This document shows positions 34,973 through 44,192 of a DNA stretch of 64,000 nt, piece after piece; position 1 is the first letter of the stretch; every line of letters begins with the position of its first letter. The translations under genes and the position numbers were made by a program. The stretch is from positions 1 to 64,000 of the forward strand of contig JAIVFU010000009.1 of the NCBI GenBank assembly GCA_020829485.1, read 5' to 3'. The DNA comes from Nostoc sp. CHAB 5834. GTDB lineage: Bacteria > Cyanobacteriota > Cyanobacteriia > Cyanobacteriales > Nostocaceae. The notes beneath the pieces were generated by a model that was not told where the DNA came from, did no database searches, and was given only the letters and a program-made list of their open reading frames with translations.

Positions 34973-35575
34973 CTAATTCGCTACTTCAGCTACCTCAATA
35001 ACCCGCCCTTCATAGTCCTTGACCAAAAAATTCAGGGGTTTCTGGTTGCGAATCTTGAATTTCAAACCGCGTACTTCGACTCGCATTAAAATCATTTCCA
35101 GGCAGTCGTGGTCAAAACAAACGTGGCGTTGCTGATTTTTGCTGCCTAAACTCGCGCCAGTAATCACATGTAGCTGGGTGTTTTTCTTCAATTGATACCA
35201 CAGCCCATCATTGGCATTATTCATCATTTTACTAGACAAGCTCGGCCCAGTAGACATATATAGTGGATCAATGCCAGTCGCGCCGATGGTTTGTTCGTAA
35301 TTGTAGTAGTAGTGCAATGGCACCTCAGCTGCTGGCAAATCTAGCAGCCCTTCATACAACTGTCGGGCAATCTCCAAATCCGACACCATTACAGTGTGTA
35401 CTTTTGGGGCACTGGTGAGAAACATCCACATTGCGCCAGCGTAAGCTGCTAGCAGCATCACCATAATGCCTTGAGTGGAGAACAGGCTATCTAAGGGCAG
35501 AGAAGGCAGAAAGGAGCCTAAGGTAAGGGGACTGAGCAGGAACGATATCACACTAACTGCTATAACCATGAACAA
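34973..35575 (-). CDS. Membrane-anchored glyoxalase-like domain protein
   Basis: A 200-residue cyanobacterial protein. Two hydrophobic helices (about 3-25 and 35-53) anchor it; then MVSDLEIARQLYEGLLDLPAAEVPLHYYYNYEQT resembles the first half of a vicinal-oxygen-chelate (glyoxalase/bleomycin) fold, and HVCFDHDCLEMILMRVEVRGLKFKIRN ... NFLVKDYEGRVIEV the second half. Metal ligands are not clear, so enzyme activity is uncertain. Start ATG 35575; another ATG lies two codons downstream. Confidence 0.65.
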   Translation of the reverse strand: MFMVIAVSVISFLLSPLTLGSFLPSLPLDSLFSTQGIMVMLLAAYAGAMWMFLTSAPKVHTVMVSDLEIARQLYEGLLDLPAAEVPLHYYYNYEQTIGATGIDPLYMSTGPSLSSKMMNNANDGLWYQLKKNTQLHVITGASLGSKNQQRHVCFDHDCLEMILMRVEVRGLKFKIRNQKPLNFLVKDYEGRVIEVAEVAN

Positions 35576-35658
35576 ATAAGGATTCTATAAGGGAGCCGAT
35601 TTTATGATTGTCGATTAAGACTAAAATTAAGTCTTTGTTTCTAGTTTATCAATATTCA

Positions 35659-35760
35659 ACTAGTAGTCTGTCAAGAAATAATTGAGGGATAGATTAAGAG
35701 TAGAGACGGCGATTTATCGCGTCTCCCTAACTGTCAAAATGAATTTGACAGAACACTAGT
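35659..35760. mobile_element. Second MITE-like element with ACTAGT...CTGTCAA ends
   Basis: ACTAGTAGTCTGTCAA at the left pairs with TTGACAGAACACTAGT at the right (13 of 16 positions). The 102-base element encloses GAGACGGCGATTTATCGCGTCTC, a copy of the GAGACG palindrome family. Confidence 0.65.
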
Positions 35761-35861
35761 CTGAGTTTGGGCTACAAACTGGGCAACACCAAGATATTAT
35801 GCGATTAGCTACCGGAGTGCAATTCCCAAAACTATTTTAACAACTATCCATTGAAAGGCTT

Positions 35862-36485
35862 ATGCAAATTCCTCATTTCCCGGAAGCTAATCACCCCCTG
35901 GTAAAGTCGCTGTTCCATCACAGTGACCATGAACTACTGACTCTGTTTCAGCAAAATCCAGATGCCGGAAAGTACTTCACGGTGATTTTTTGTCGCTATA
36001 GTCCCATAGTGTATACCTTAATTCGTCATTCGGCGCGATCGCCTGTGCAGGCAGATTATCTGTTTGCCCTCACCTGGCGACATATTTACTACGAACTCGG
36101 TGGACTAAATTTAACCGCCCCTGAATCAGGTAAGGAAGCCCTAACCATGCAAAATTGGTTAATTAATATGACAGCTTTTTGTATTAACGAGATTAAAGTA
36201 CCACCCACAGAAGCAATTCATTATTCTCTGCAAGCGACTTCGCCGCCATTATGGTGCTATGTACAACAGGCATTAGACCAACTACCACCTGTTTTGCGAT
36301 TAATCGTGTTAATGGCTCAAACTTTCCACTGGAGCGAAACTAGAATCGCCGCCTATCTGCAAGCCGAAGGAGAAGCGATCGCACCTGACGAAGTAGCCAA
36401 TTTTCTCCAAGAAGGCTATCGTATGCTAGAGGACAAATTACCCACAGATATCCGCGCTATATACTTTGGGGAAGATTTAGCGTAA
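35862..36485 (+). CDS. Sigma-70-like (ECF-type) regulator, cyanobacterial
   Basis: A 207-residue protein with the order of a small sigma factor. Residues about 25-95 (HELLTLFQQNPDAGKYFTVIFCRYSPIVYTLIRHSARSP...ADYLFALTWRHIYYEL) resemble region 2, and about 125-200 (LDQLPPVLRLIVLMAQTFHWSETRIAAYLQAEGE...EVANFLQEGYRMLEDKLP) resemble region 4. The promoter-contacting residues are weakly conserved, so it may be a divergent sigma factor. No anti-sigma gene is adjacent. It lies upstream of a secreted TPR protein. Confidence 0.65.
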   Translation: MQIPHFPEANHPLVKSLFHHSDHELLTLFQQNPDAGKYFTVIFCRYSPIVYTLIRHSARSPVQADYLFALTWRHIYYELGGLNLTAPESGKEALTMQNWLINMTAFCINEIKVPPTEAIHYSLQATSPPLWCYVQQALDQLPPVLRLIVLMAQTFHWSETRIAAYLQAEGEAIAPDEVANFLQEGYRMLEDKLPTDIRAIYFGEDLA

Positions 36486-36588
36486 TCATAATTTAAGTGT
36501 AAATGCGTATATTGTTTGTCTTCAATTAAAAAATTAAAACTTTTTCTTAGACCTTCTACTTAAACCCGCAACTTTAGGGGTAATTTTT

Positions 36589-37671
36589 ATGAAACAACGG
36601 CTTGTATTTCCCAGGCAAAATTTAGGCTTAATTTGTGTAGGTGCGATTTATCGTCCCCAAATACTTGTACAGAGCTTTTTACTGTTTACTTTTTTGCTAA
36701 GTCCCATAGCTGCGAGTGCAGCTGATATTACGCAACAACTCCACCGTCCAATAAATAGTTCAGTTGGGCGACAATCAAGAGATGAAGCAGATAGCTTGCT
36801 GAGTATCGGTGAAAAACAATACGCTTCAGGATATGCCGATAAAACAATTACGTCTTGCTTGGGGGCATTAGAATTATATCACGCAATTGGCGACCTGAAA
36901 GCACAAGGTCTAACTTACAATTTGCTTGCTAAGGCTTATGTTCAGCTTGGTAGTTTAAAAGAAGCGGAAGATGCGTTAAGAAGAGGATTAGCGATCGCTC
37001 GTGATACTAAAGACTTTCAATCTCAGGTTTTTGCCCTAAATAATATTGGTACATTTTTCTTGCAACAAGGAGAATTTGCTGCTGCTGGCAATTCTGTCGA
37101 AGATGCACTTGCAATTGCTCACGGTGTCAAAAATATTGAAGGAAAAGGACTATCTTTAAGTAATTTGGGTTTAGTAACTGCCAGGTTGGGAGATTATAAC
37201 AAGGCCATTAAATTGTATGAAAATGCTTTAATTTTCCGCCGTCAGACTGGCGATGCCATCGGTGAAGCAAATACTTTGAATAATTTAGGAGATGCTTACC
37301 TAGCATCTGGAAATTATCAAGATACCATTGGCACTTATGGGGCAGCAATGCGGATAGCTAAAACTAACCGCGATCGCACTAATGAATTACGGGCAATTGA
37401 CGGTTTAGTTACTGCTCACACTGCTGTCGGACGCTATGAACGGGCTTCTGATTTATTAGAGCAACGTTTAGCACTTGCTAAAGAATTGCGAAATTTGCGA
37501 GAAGAATTAAAATCTTTTGAGTCTTACGCTCAGTTATACAAGCAACAAGGTAATTATCTAACTGCCCGCAATTTTTACGAAAGGGCGATTATACTGGCGC
37601 GGACATTGGAAGACAGCAAACAAGAAGTGCAATTGCTGGATCAGCTAACTAAAATGCTTCAACGAAAGTAA
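36589..37671 (+). CDS. Secreted tetratricopeptide repeat protein
   Basis: A 360-residue protein. A hydrophobic stretch (about 24-46, LVQSFLLFTFLLSPIAASAAD) is the signal peptide, behind an unusually long basic lead MKQRLVFPRQNLG. Residues 64-355 form about seven TPR units (for example GDAIGEANTLNNLGDAYLASGNYQDTI). It probably works as a scaffold in the periplasm or outer membrane. The sigma-like gene lies 100 bases upstream on the same strand. No specific partner can be named. Confidence 0.78.
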   Translation: MKQRLVFPRQNLGLICVGAIYRPQILVQSFLLFTFLLSPIAASAADITQQLHRPINSSVGRQSRDEADSLLSIGEKQYASGYADKTITSCLGALELYHAIGDLKAQGLTYNLLAKAYVQLGSLKEAEDALRRGLAIARDTKDFQSQVFALNNIGTFFLQQGEFAAAGNSVEDALAIAHGVKNIEGKGLSLSNLGLVTARLGDYNKAIKLYENALIFRRQTGDAIGEANTLNNLGDAYLASGNYQDTIGTYGAAMRIAKTNRDRTNELRAIDGLVTAHTAVGRYERASDLLEQRLALAKELRNLREELKSFESYAQLYKQQGNYLTARNFYERAIILARTLEDSKQEVQLLDQLTKMLQRK

Positions 37672-37805
37672 GAATCATTCAATTTTAGATTTTGAATTTT
37701 AGATTTCTGCTTCAATCCAAAATCTAAAATTGGCAGAATTCACTCTTTCATTAACGTGAATTCGACAGAGCATATCATGTTCACCAAATTACCCATAATA
37801 AAATA

Positions 37806-37915
37806 ACGGACTTCCAAATAAAAAAACATCCCAAATTTTCTTGTGGGATGTGTGTCCCCACCCGTCCCAGATTTAGGGCGGGCAAGATGCCCACCCCACA
37901 AGATATTGATAAAAT
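37806..37915. mobile_element. MITE-like element, decayed copy C
   Basis: Left end ACGGACTTCCAAATAAAAAA and the internal GGGCGGGCAAGATGCCCACCC core are recognisable; the right end has decayed. Confidence 0.6.
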
Positions 37916-37961
37916 TTTGATATGCAAATTAGATGTGTTTTAGCTTACTACGCAAAACTTT

Positions 37962-37982
37962 CCCTCTCCGACTCGGAGAGGG
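37962..37982. repeat. Near-perfect hairpin CCCTCTCCGA / TCGGAGAGGG
   Basis: Ten-base arms with one base between. The following GAACTTTAGTTC is another palindrome. This block is a known type of Nostoc spacer repeat. Confidence 0.75.
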
Positions 37983-38035
37983 ACAGATTTGAACTTTAGT
38001 TCAAGTCAGGGAGAGGTTCATCTAACACACCTTTA

Positions 38036-38767
38036 TTAATTCAAGAACACTGAACCGTTTCGTTCGATTCTCATAGTACTTCTACCCTGTGCTGCATTCG
38101 TGGCTTCGTTAAATCTAACTTCCAAACTTCCTGATTCTGAAGAGGGTTGTGGAGTTACTATCAACTGTCCGCCATCTTCTCGTTCAAATGTCACCGTTGT
38201 TGGTGCCCGTAGACTTTGCAGTGTTATATAAGATTTACCTTGTAGCGATCGCGGTGCCGTATCACCAATCACTTGGTAGGTTACATTAGCCGCAGTGTCA
38301 TTTATTAACCTGATATTAACAGTACCGTTTGCTAGTGCGATCGTAGTGCTGGGGGTTTGTCGTGGTTGTAGTAGTTGTTGATCGGTGGAAACCGCCCCTT
38401 GTGAAGGTTGTTGAGTTTGATCGCCAGAAACTGGGCTTTGTGAACTGACACCTGGTGCTGAAGCTTCACCACCTACACCCACTCTTGTTTGCTCTTGTGA
38501 TGGGGTAGCAGGGACGGGAAGAAGCCCTTGAGCAGCCAGTCTTTGAGTTAGCGAATTGGGAGGACATCCCTGTGGTACTACAACGCGAGTGTTATGTGGT
38601 TCTTCATAGAAAATTCTAGGGCAGGGGTTAATCTTGGGAGTAGATTCTTGTGCTACTGATTGTTGTGCTAGTGCTTGAGGAATTGCTGGCAGAGTGATTA
38701 GTAATCCACCGCAAATAGCACCAAATACCTCAGCAGACTTGCGAATATTTTGAAAATTCATATTCAT
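38036..38767 (-). CDS. Secreted protein of unknown function
   Basis: A 243-residue protein. I chose ATG 38767 because AGGAG lies eight bases upstream; a second ATG is two codons on. The signal peptide runs to about residue 34 (FGAICGGLLITLPAIPQALAQ). Two cysteines follow (NPCPRIFYEEP, PQGCPPN), then a Pro/Gln/Ser-rich linker (about 85-140), and a beta-rich C-terminal domain (VNIRLINDTAANVTYQVIGD...STMRIERNGSVFLN). I do not recognise the family. It is the last gene before the sensor kinase on the same strand, 580 bases away. Confidence 0.7.
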   Translation of the reverse strand: MNMNFQNIRKSAEVFGAICGGLLITLPAIPQALAQQSVAQESTPKINPCPRIFYEEPHNTRVVVPQGCPPNSLTQRLAAQGLLPVPATPSQEQTRVGVGGEASAPGVSSQSPVSGDQTQQPSQGAVSTDQQLLQPRQTPSTTIALANGTVNIRLINDTAANVTYQVIGDTAPRSLQGKSYITLQSLRAPTTVTFEREDGGQLIVTPQPSSESGSLEVRFNEATNAAQGRSTMRIERNGSVFLN

Positions 38768-39348
38768 TCTTAACTCCTGATACAATTCAATTTGTCTTTC
38801 TTTAAAAGAAAAGTTTCTCAAACAGCAAATTTAATTAGCGGCTAATCCGTGCAGAATATATCTAAAAGTTAACAAATCAGTTAATTTTTTATCTCTAACT
38901 AGAGATTCAACAATAAGAGATAATCCGACATAATATCTCATTCTAAAGTTTGATAAACTTAATCAATTAACAATACCTTCGCCAAAAATAGAGGTAGCCT
39001 AGCTTTTGCCAAAATAGCCCAACATAAAGCCCAGTAGTGACTTCAAAATAAAAAAAATACCCAAAAAACTCTCTCCTCCTCATTCCTCTGTGTTCTCTGT
39101 GTCTCTGTGGTAGCCTGCGGCAAGTCGCTTCGCGTCTACGTTTCATTTTGATAATATATTTCTTGGAAGTCCCGTATATGCAATTTAAATGTGGAACAGC
39201 TTACTAATTACTCAGCTAAAATATCAATAATATAAATATGATGTTAGTAAGCAATCTGATTGCTAAATATTGCAACTATTGCTATGTAAATTAGTAAATA
39301 AATTAACTTCTGTGCATCTATCACAAGAAACAAATATTTATTGCCGAA
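38768..39348. other. AT-rich spacer with MITE copy D
   Basis: 580 bases. It holds the MITE-like element at 39,036-39,173 and long AT-rich stretches; no gene is supported. Confidence 0.55.
39036..39173. mobile_element. MITE-like element, copy D
   Basis: Left end AGTGACTTCAAAATAAAAAA and right end TATTTCTTGGAAGTCCC; the core is different from copies B and E and contains CTCTGTGTTCTCTGTGTCTC repeat sequence. Confidence 0.65.
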
Positions 39349-40818
39349 TTAAGACTCAAGAGTTATTGGTAAAGTAACAGTAAACGTAGTGCCAATATTT
39401 TGAGTGCTTTCAACTTGAATATGACCCTGGTGATGTTCGACAATAGCTTGAGCGATCGCTAATCCCAATCCTGAACCAGTAGCACCAGCTGTAGCTGTAT
39501 TTCCAATTGTATGAGTCCGTGCCGGATCTACCCGATAAAACCGATCAAACAAGCGTGGTAGTGCTTCTGCTGGAATTCCAACACCGGTATCACTCACTTT
39601 AACTTGCAACTGGGCGCTGGTATAACGTAGTCCAGAAACGCGATTTATTCCCTCTATCCGCGCCAATTCAACTTTCACCCGTCCACCTGCTGGAGTGTAA
39701 TGCAAAGCGTTAGCAATCAAATTTGTGAACAGCCGCACTAGTTGATCCCAATTGCCCACAAGGGTAAACCAATTTTCCAGTAATTCCGGGCTAGTTTCCG
39801 AGGCGGGAGGATCAACTAAGTCTAGAGAAAGAGCGATTTTTTTTTCAGGGACTAACAATTGTTGTTCTTCAACCACTTCCATCAGCAAGGCATCTAGCGG
39901 ACAAGGTGAAAAGATATCTTTGCTAATACCACTATCCTGTCGTGCTAGGAAGAGTAAGTCATTAACTAACTTACCCAAACGCTGCGTTAACCGTTCCACT
40001 ACCTTTAATTGTTGCCGATACTGCAAAGAATTAGTCGTTTCTGTCTCTGCTAAATCCAAGTCAGCAAGGGCGACTTGCACATTAGTTTGAATCAAAGTAA
40101 TGGGACTTCTAAGTTCATGAGAAGCATCAGCAGTAAATTGTTTGAGGCGTTGGTAAGACTCCCCTACAGGTTCCATTGCTTTACCCGAAAGAAACCAACC
40201 ACTTGCGCCCACAGAAAGCACCATCAACCCAATACCTAGCGCCAAATCAAAAATTAACTGGCGACTGGGTTTAGTTACTTCAAACCAGGGATGACTAACA
40301 CGCAAATATCCTAATACTTGCCGCCCCACTTCCACCCGTTGTGTCACTTGCCGTAATAACAGTGGTGACGGTAGAGACGCGATTAATCCCGTCTTTAATT
40401 TTGAATTTTCATTATCTCCCTTGACTACGCGCACAGTTTCACCAGTGCGGTTAGCACGAAGGGGAATATTTAGGGGTTCAGATAGGGTTGACCAAAGTAA
40501 TTCACCAGTCGGACTAAACCATTCTAGGTCGATGTGGTCATCTTCTACGGTGTCGGCATTCTCACGAAAACTGGCTTCTACATTAATGCGAAATTTATCT
40601 GCATCAGTATTAATTGGCTCAAATATCAGTGTAGACGCACAACGGCTGGTTGTTAGACAGCGCTCCACTATTTCTACTACATGGTTAAGGGTATCATCAA
40701 TGCGCTCAATCAGTGTACTGCGAACGTATAAATAAACGCCACTGGCAAATAGTAGTAGTAATACAGCAGTGACAGTAGTATACCAAAGGGCGAGACGGCG
40801 ACGAGTAGCTTGAAACAT
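39349..40818 (-). CDS. Transmembrane sensor histidine kinase
   Basis: A 489-residue kinase. Membrane segments at about 12-32 and 188-210 enclose a periplasmic sensor domain of about 155 residues. The phospho-acceptor is His234 in FTADASHELRSPI. The HATPase domain spans about 340-485 with NALHYTP, DTGVGIP and GSGLGLAIA. It resembles cyanobacterial RppB/NrsS-type kinases, but that match is tentative. No HAMP domain is obvious and no response-regulator gene is adjacent. A copy of the GAGACGCGATTAATC palindrome lies in frame within the sensor domain (residues about 141-149). Confidence 0.88.
   Translation of the reverse strand: MFQATRRRLALWYTTVTAVLLLLFASGVYLYVRSTLIERIDDTLNHVVEIVERCLTTSRCASTLIFEPINTDADKFRINVEASFRENADTVEDDHIDLEWFSPTGELLWSTLSEPLNIPLRANRTGETVRVVKGDNENSKLKTGLIASLPSPLLLRQVTQRVEVGRQVLGYLRVSHPWFEVTKPSRQLIFDLALGIGLMVLSVGASGWFLSGKAMEPVGESYQRLKQFTADASHELRSPITLIQTNVQVALADLDLAETETTNSLQYRQQLKVVERLTQRLGKLVNDLLFLARQDSGISKDIFSPCPLDALLMEVVEEQQLLVPEKKIALSLDLVDPPASETSPELLENWFTLVGNWDQLVRLFTNLIANALHYTPAGGRVKVELARIEGINRVSGLRYTSAQLQVKVSDTGVGIPAEALPRLFDRFYRVDPARTHTIGNTATAGATGSGLGLAIAQAIVEHHQGHIQVESTQNIGTTFTVTLPITLES
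40371..40396. repeat. Copy of the GAGACGCGATTAATC repeat inside the kinase gene
   Basis: GTAGAGACGCGATTAATCCC and GTCTTTA match the family seen at 638 and 56,086. On the coding strand it encodes KTGLIASLP. Confidence 0.75.
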
Positions 40819-41312
40819 ATTGCAATGCTGTGAAAAATGCTTTAGGTAAGCGAGTTAGCAAAGAAAAAATAGATATGGTATTATCGATTATTTTCCTTGA
40901 AAATACTTTTAATCAGGATATAACCGTAAAAATTTTTATACTAAAATTCTCTAAATAAATAATTTAATATTTTAACAATTAACTTCAATAAATTAAGTAC
41001 TTTTACGCAGGCATCATCTTTTACCTAAGAGTTAAATTCTATTTGCAGTGAAGTTTGAAGGAGAAATGCAAAAGAACATTAAAAATTTCATAGCAACAGC
41101 TAATACATAACTCTTTTGTGGATGAATCTATAAAGTTGTTACAAAATTTCTAAGTTGTTAGAAAAAAATGAGCAACTTGATATTTGCAAGAACTTCCTTA
41201 TCTGGTACTTAAAATTGGTGGTCGATTAACAGTAATAAACTTATTTGGCATTGCTCTGAGTAATTTGTAGCCAGTATATGTGCTTGAGCTTTACAGAAAA
41301 TAATAAATAACT
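40819..41312. other. Long AT-rich divergent promoter region
   Basis: 490 bases between the kinase and the surface-protein gene. Very AT-rich, no gene seen. It presumably holds promoters for both directions. Confidence 0.55.
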
Positions 41313-44000
41313 ATGGCAACTTATTCAGGATTCCCCGATCCAGGAAATACCACAGCTACGGCTTTAGATACAACATCTTCATCTTATATTGGTGGTTCTC
41401 TCATCAGCACCGCCAGCATATTTCAAAATTCTCTTAGTAGCTCTGACATCCGCGATACTTATAGATTTACTGTTGGCAGTTCCAGTATTGTTACTTTGGG
41501 CTTGGATGGCTTGAGCAACAATGCCGATTTAAGATTGCTCAATAGTTCTGGCGGTTCTCTTTATACCTCTACTAACTCAGGCACTACCCCAGAATCAATT
41601 CGTGGGAACATAGCGGCTGGAACTTACTATGCCCAGGTTTTGGGTACGAGTATCACAAACTATAATCTCAGTCTCTCATCTGAAACCATCTTAGAAAGTT
41701 ACCGCTCTGATAATTCACTTGGAACCGCATTTGATATTGGTACAATCACCAGTTATAACACCACTGATTTTGTCGGTAGTGCTGGTGCAATTGTAGATGA
41801 TAATGACTATTACAAATTTCAATTAAATAACAACGGGAACCTCAGCATTAACCTAAATGGCTTAGGAGCTAATGCCGATGTATACTTACTTAGTTCTTCC
41901 GGGACAGTTAGTAGCAGTTCTGTTCAATCTGGCAATGCTTCAGAGTCTATCAACACCAATGTTAGCCAGGGAACATACTACATTCGTGTAGTTCAGGCGA
42001 CATCAGGTTTTACTAACTATGATTTGCAGATTTCGCTGGTTTCAGATCCAGCAGATAATGGGGGTAACACTTTAGCAACAGCTCGCAATATTAATCCATT
42101 AACCACTAACAGCTACTCAGATTTTGTTAATTCATCTGACAATAAAGATTATTATCGCTTTGATTTGACTTCTGCTGCTTTAATTAACTTCACCTTAGCA
42201 CCAGCAACGGGAAATGCAGATTTACAACTGGTAGATATTAACGGTAATAATATTCAAAGTTCCAACCAATCTGGAACTGCTATCGATACCATTCGGCGCA
42301 GCTTGAATGCAGGTACTTATTACGCCCTCGTTACTCCTGCTACAGGGGTAGCAACAGACTATACTCTTAGTACTTCGGCTCAAGACATAGCAGCAGATCA
42401 AGCTCCCAATACCTTATCTACAGCAAAAGATATTGGTAGTTCAAATGGTTCTCAAACTTTCAACGACTTTGTGGGTAATATTGACACTATTGATTACTAC
42501 ACTTTCAAGTCTAATACCAATAGTGTATTCAATCTCACCCTCAGTGGGTTGATTGACAATGCAGATGTGCAACTGTTGGATAGCAACGCTAGTGTAATTC
42601 AAACATCTGCTCAATCAGGGAATAGCAATGAAACTATAAACGCCAATTTGGGGGTTGGGACTTATTACGTTCGCGTTTACATCTCTGGTGGCAACACTTA
42701 CTATACCTTAGACTTGTCTGGGTATGCTCAAGCCAGGATGGTTGATCTCAACTCCGGTTCTGGTAGTTCCAACCCCAGCAATCTGACAGCCGGGAGTAAT
42801 ATTTTGTACTTTACTGCCAACGATGGTAGCACTGGCTCTCAACTGTGGAAGAGTGATGGTACTGTAGCTAATACTACCCGCCTAACTAATATTAATTCTG
42901 GCAATTTTAACCCAGCTAATCTGACTGTCTTCAACAACAAGCTTTACTTCAGCGCTAATGATGGAATCAAGGGTAGAGAACTTTGGGTATTCGATGGTAC
43001 TCAAGCCCAAATAGTTAGTGATATTAATCCTAATTCTGGCAGTTCCAACCCTACTAATCTTACTGTTGCTGGTAATAAACTCTTCTTTACTGCTGATAAT
43101 GGCACGAATGGTCAGGAATTATGGGAATATAATGGTACAACATCTGCTCTCGTTAAAGATATCTACCCTGGTGTCAATAGTTCCAATCCATTCAATCTGA
43201 CCAATGTCAATGGTAAGTTGTTCTTCAGAGCCAATAACCCCACTTATGGTACTGAGCTTTGGTCAAGTGATAGTACTCAAAACGGAACACAAGTTATTGA
43301 CATCAGGACGGGAACACTTAGCTCATCGCCGAACAGCCTCACTTCTATAGGCAGTACTCTCTACTTCACTGCCAACAATGGTACGAGCGGATTTGAAGTC
43401 TGGAAGTATCAAGGTGGAGCAGCTAGTTTAGTTAAAGATGCCACACCTGGTAACAACAGCGTAGTACCAGAGTATTTAACTGCTGTTGGCAATACCTTGT
43501 ACTTTGTCAAATCTAACGATAACTTTCAGGCAGAACTTTGGAAGAGTGACGGCACTGCTAACGGTACTGCAAGGGTTAAGAATGACACTACACAAGCGCC
43601 AAATATTGGTGTTGGCCCAACTGATTTGACTGCTGTTGGCAATACCTTATACTTCGTCACTTATGATACAACAAGTGGTATCGAACTCTGGAAAACAGAT
43701 GGTACTGATAACAACACAGTACTAGTTAAAGATATTTCGGCTGGTAACAATTCTAATAACCAGCCAAATGATAGTGTTCCTACTAGTCTCGTCAATCTCA
43801 ATAGCACCCTGTATTTTGCAGCTTCTGATGGTAGCAGCAGGGAAGTGTGGAGCAGCGATGGCACAGTTTCTGGTACGCAGAAATTCAGCAATATTTACAC
43901 TACAGGAATTGCTGACCCTGCCAAGCTGACTGTCGTTGGTACGCGGCTGTTCTTCACTGCTACGAACGGGACTAACGGCACAGAATTGTGGGCGATTTAA
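41313..44000 (+). CDS. Surface protein: four PPC domains plus ELWxxDGT repeats
   Basis: An 895-residue protein. Four pre-peptidase C-terminal (PPC) beta domains occupy about residues 15-125, 128-245, 250-360 and 365-475; each has a DxYRF/DYYxF strand and an GTYYxxV strand. After that nine units of about 45 residues each end in an ELWxSDGT-like motif (SQLWKSDGT, RELWVFDGT, TELWSSDST and so on). Both are extracellular modules. No N-terminal signal peptide is seen (MATYSGFPDPGNTT), so a signal-independent route such as type I secretion is likely. It lies 190 bases upstream of a pilin-like gene. Adhesion is an inference. Confidence 0.85.
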   Translation: MATYSGFPDPGNTTATALDTTSSSYIGGSLISTASIFQNSLSSSDIRDTYRFTVGSSSIVTLGLDGLSNNADLRLLNSSGGSLYTSTNSGTTPESIRGNIAAGTYYAQVLGTSITNYNLSLSSETILESYRSDNSLGTAFDIGTITSYNTTDFVGSAGAIVDDNDYYKFQLNNNGNLSINLNGLGANADVYLLSSSGTVSSSSVQSGNASESINTNVSQGTYYIRVVQATSGFTNYDLQISLVSDPADNGGNTLATARNINPLTTNSYSDFVNSSDNKDYYRFDLTSAALINFTLAPATGNADLQLVDINGNNIQSSNQSGTAIDTIRRSLNAGTYYALVTPATGVATDYTLSTSAQDIAADQAPNTLSTAKDIGSSNGSQTFNDFVGNIDTIDYYTFKSNTNSVFNLTLSGLIDNADVQLLDSNASVIQTSAQSGNSNETINANLGVGTYYVRVYISGGNTYYTLDLSGYAQARMVDLNSGSGSSNPSNLTAGSNILYFTANDGSTGSQLWKSDGTVANTTRLTNINSGNFNPANLTVFNNKLYFSANDGIKGRELWVFDGTQAQIVSDINPNSGSSNPTNLTVAGNKLFFTADNGTNGQELWEYNGTTSALVKDIYPGVNSSNPFNLTNVNGKLFFRANNPTYGTELWSSDSTQNGTQVIDIRTGTLSSSPNSLTSIGSTLYFTANNGTSGFEVWKYQGGAASLVKDATPGNNSVVPEYLTAVGNTLYFVKSNDNFQAELWKSDGTANGTARVKNDTTQAPNIGVGPTDLTAVGNTLYFVTYDTTSGIELWKTDGTDNNTVLVKDISAGNNSNNQPNDSVPTSLVNLNSTLYFAASDGSSREVWSSDGTVSGTQKFSNIYTTGIADPAKLTVVGTRLFFTATNGTNGTELWAI

Positions 44001-44192
44001 TAAGGAGGTGATGTGTAAGACAACAGCTATAAAACAACGTATAAACCAAGATTAATAAACAGTAAATTTACTGGAACTTTATTTCTTGGATATCAACCGC
44101 AAATCAAATTTGTTTGCTTAACGAGATATTGAGATTTGCTCAAGCTCAAATTAAATTCACACAGACACAATATTACGGAGAAATTGTTCATC

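Larger units (their letters stand above)
37672..38035. other. Repeat-filled spacer
   Basis: 360 bases with ATTTTAGATTTTGAATTTTAG units near 37,683, MITE copy C and a strong hairpin at 37,962. No gene seen. Confidence 0.55.

Noticed and set aside
37980..38020. tRNA-like string GATTTGAACTTTAGTTCAAG
   Set aside because: No acceptor or anticodon arms; it is part of a spacer repeat.
43018..43891. Short frames in other phases inside the PPC/ELWxxDGT gene
   Set aside because: They are by-products of the repeated codons of the real gene.
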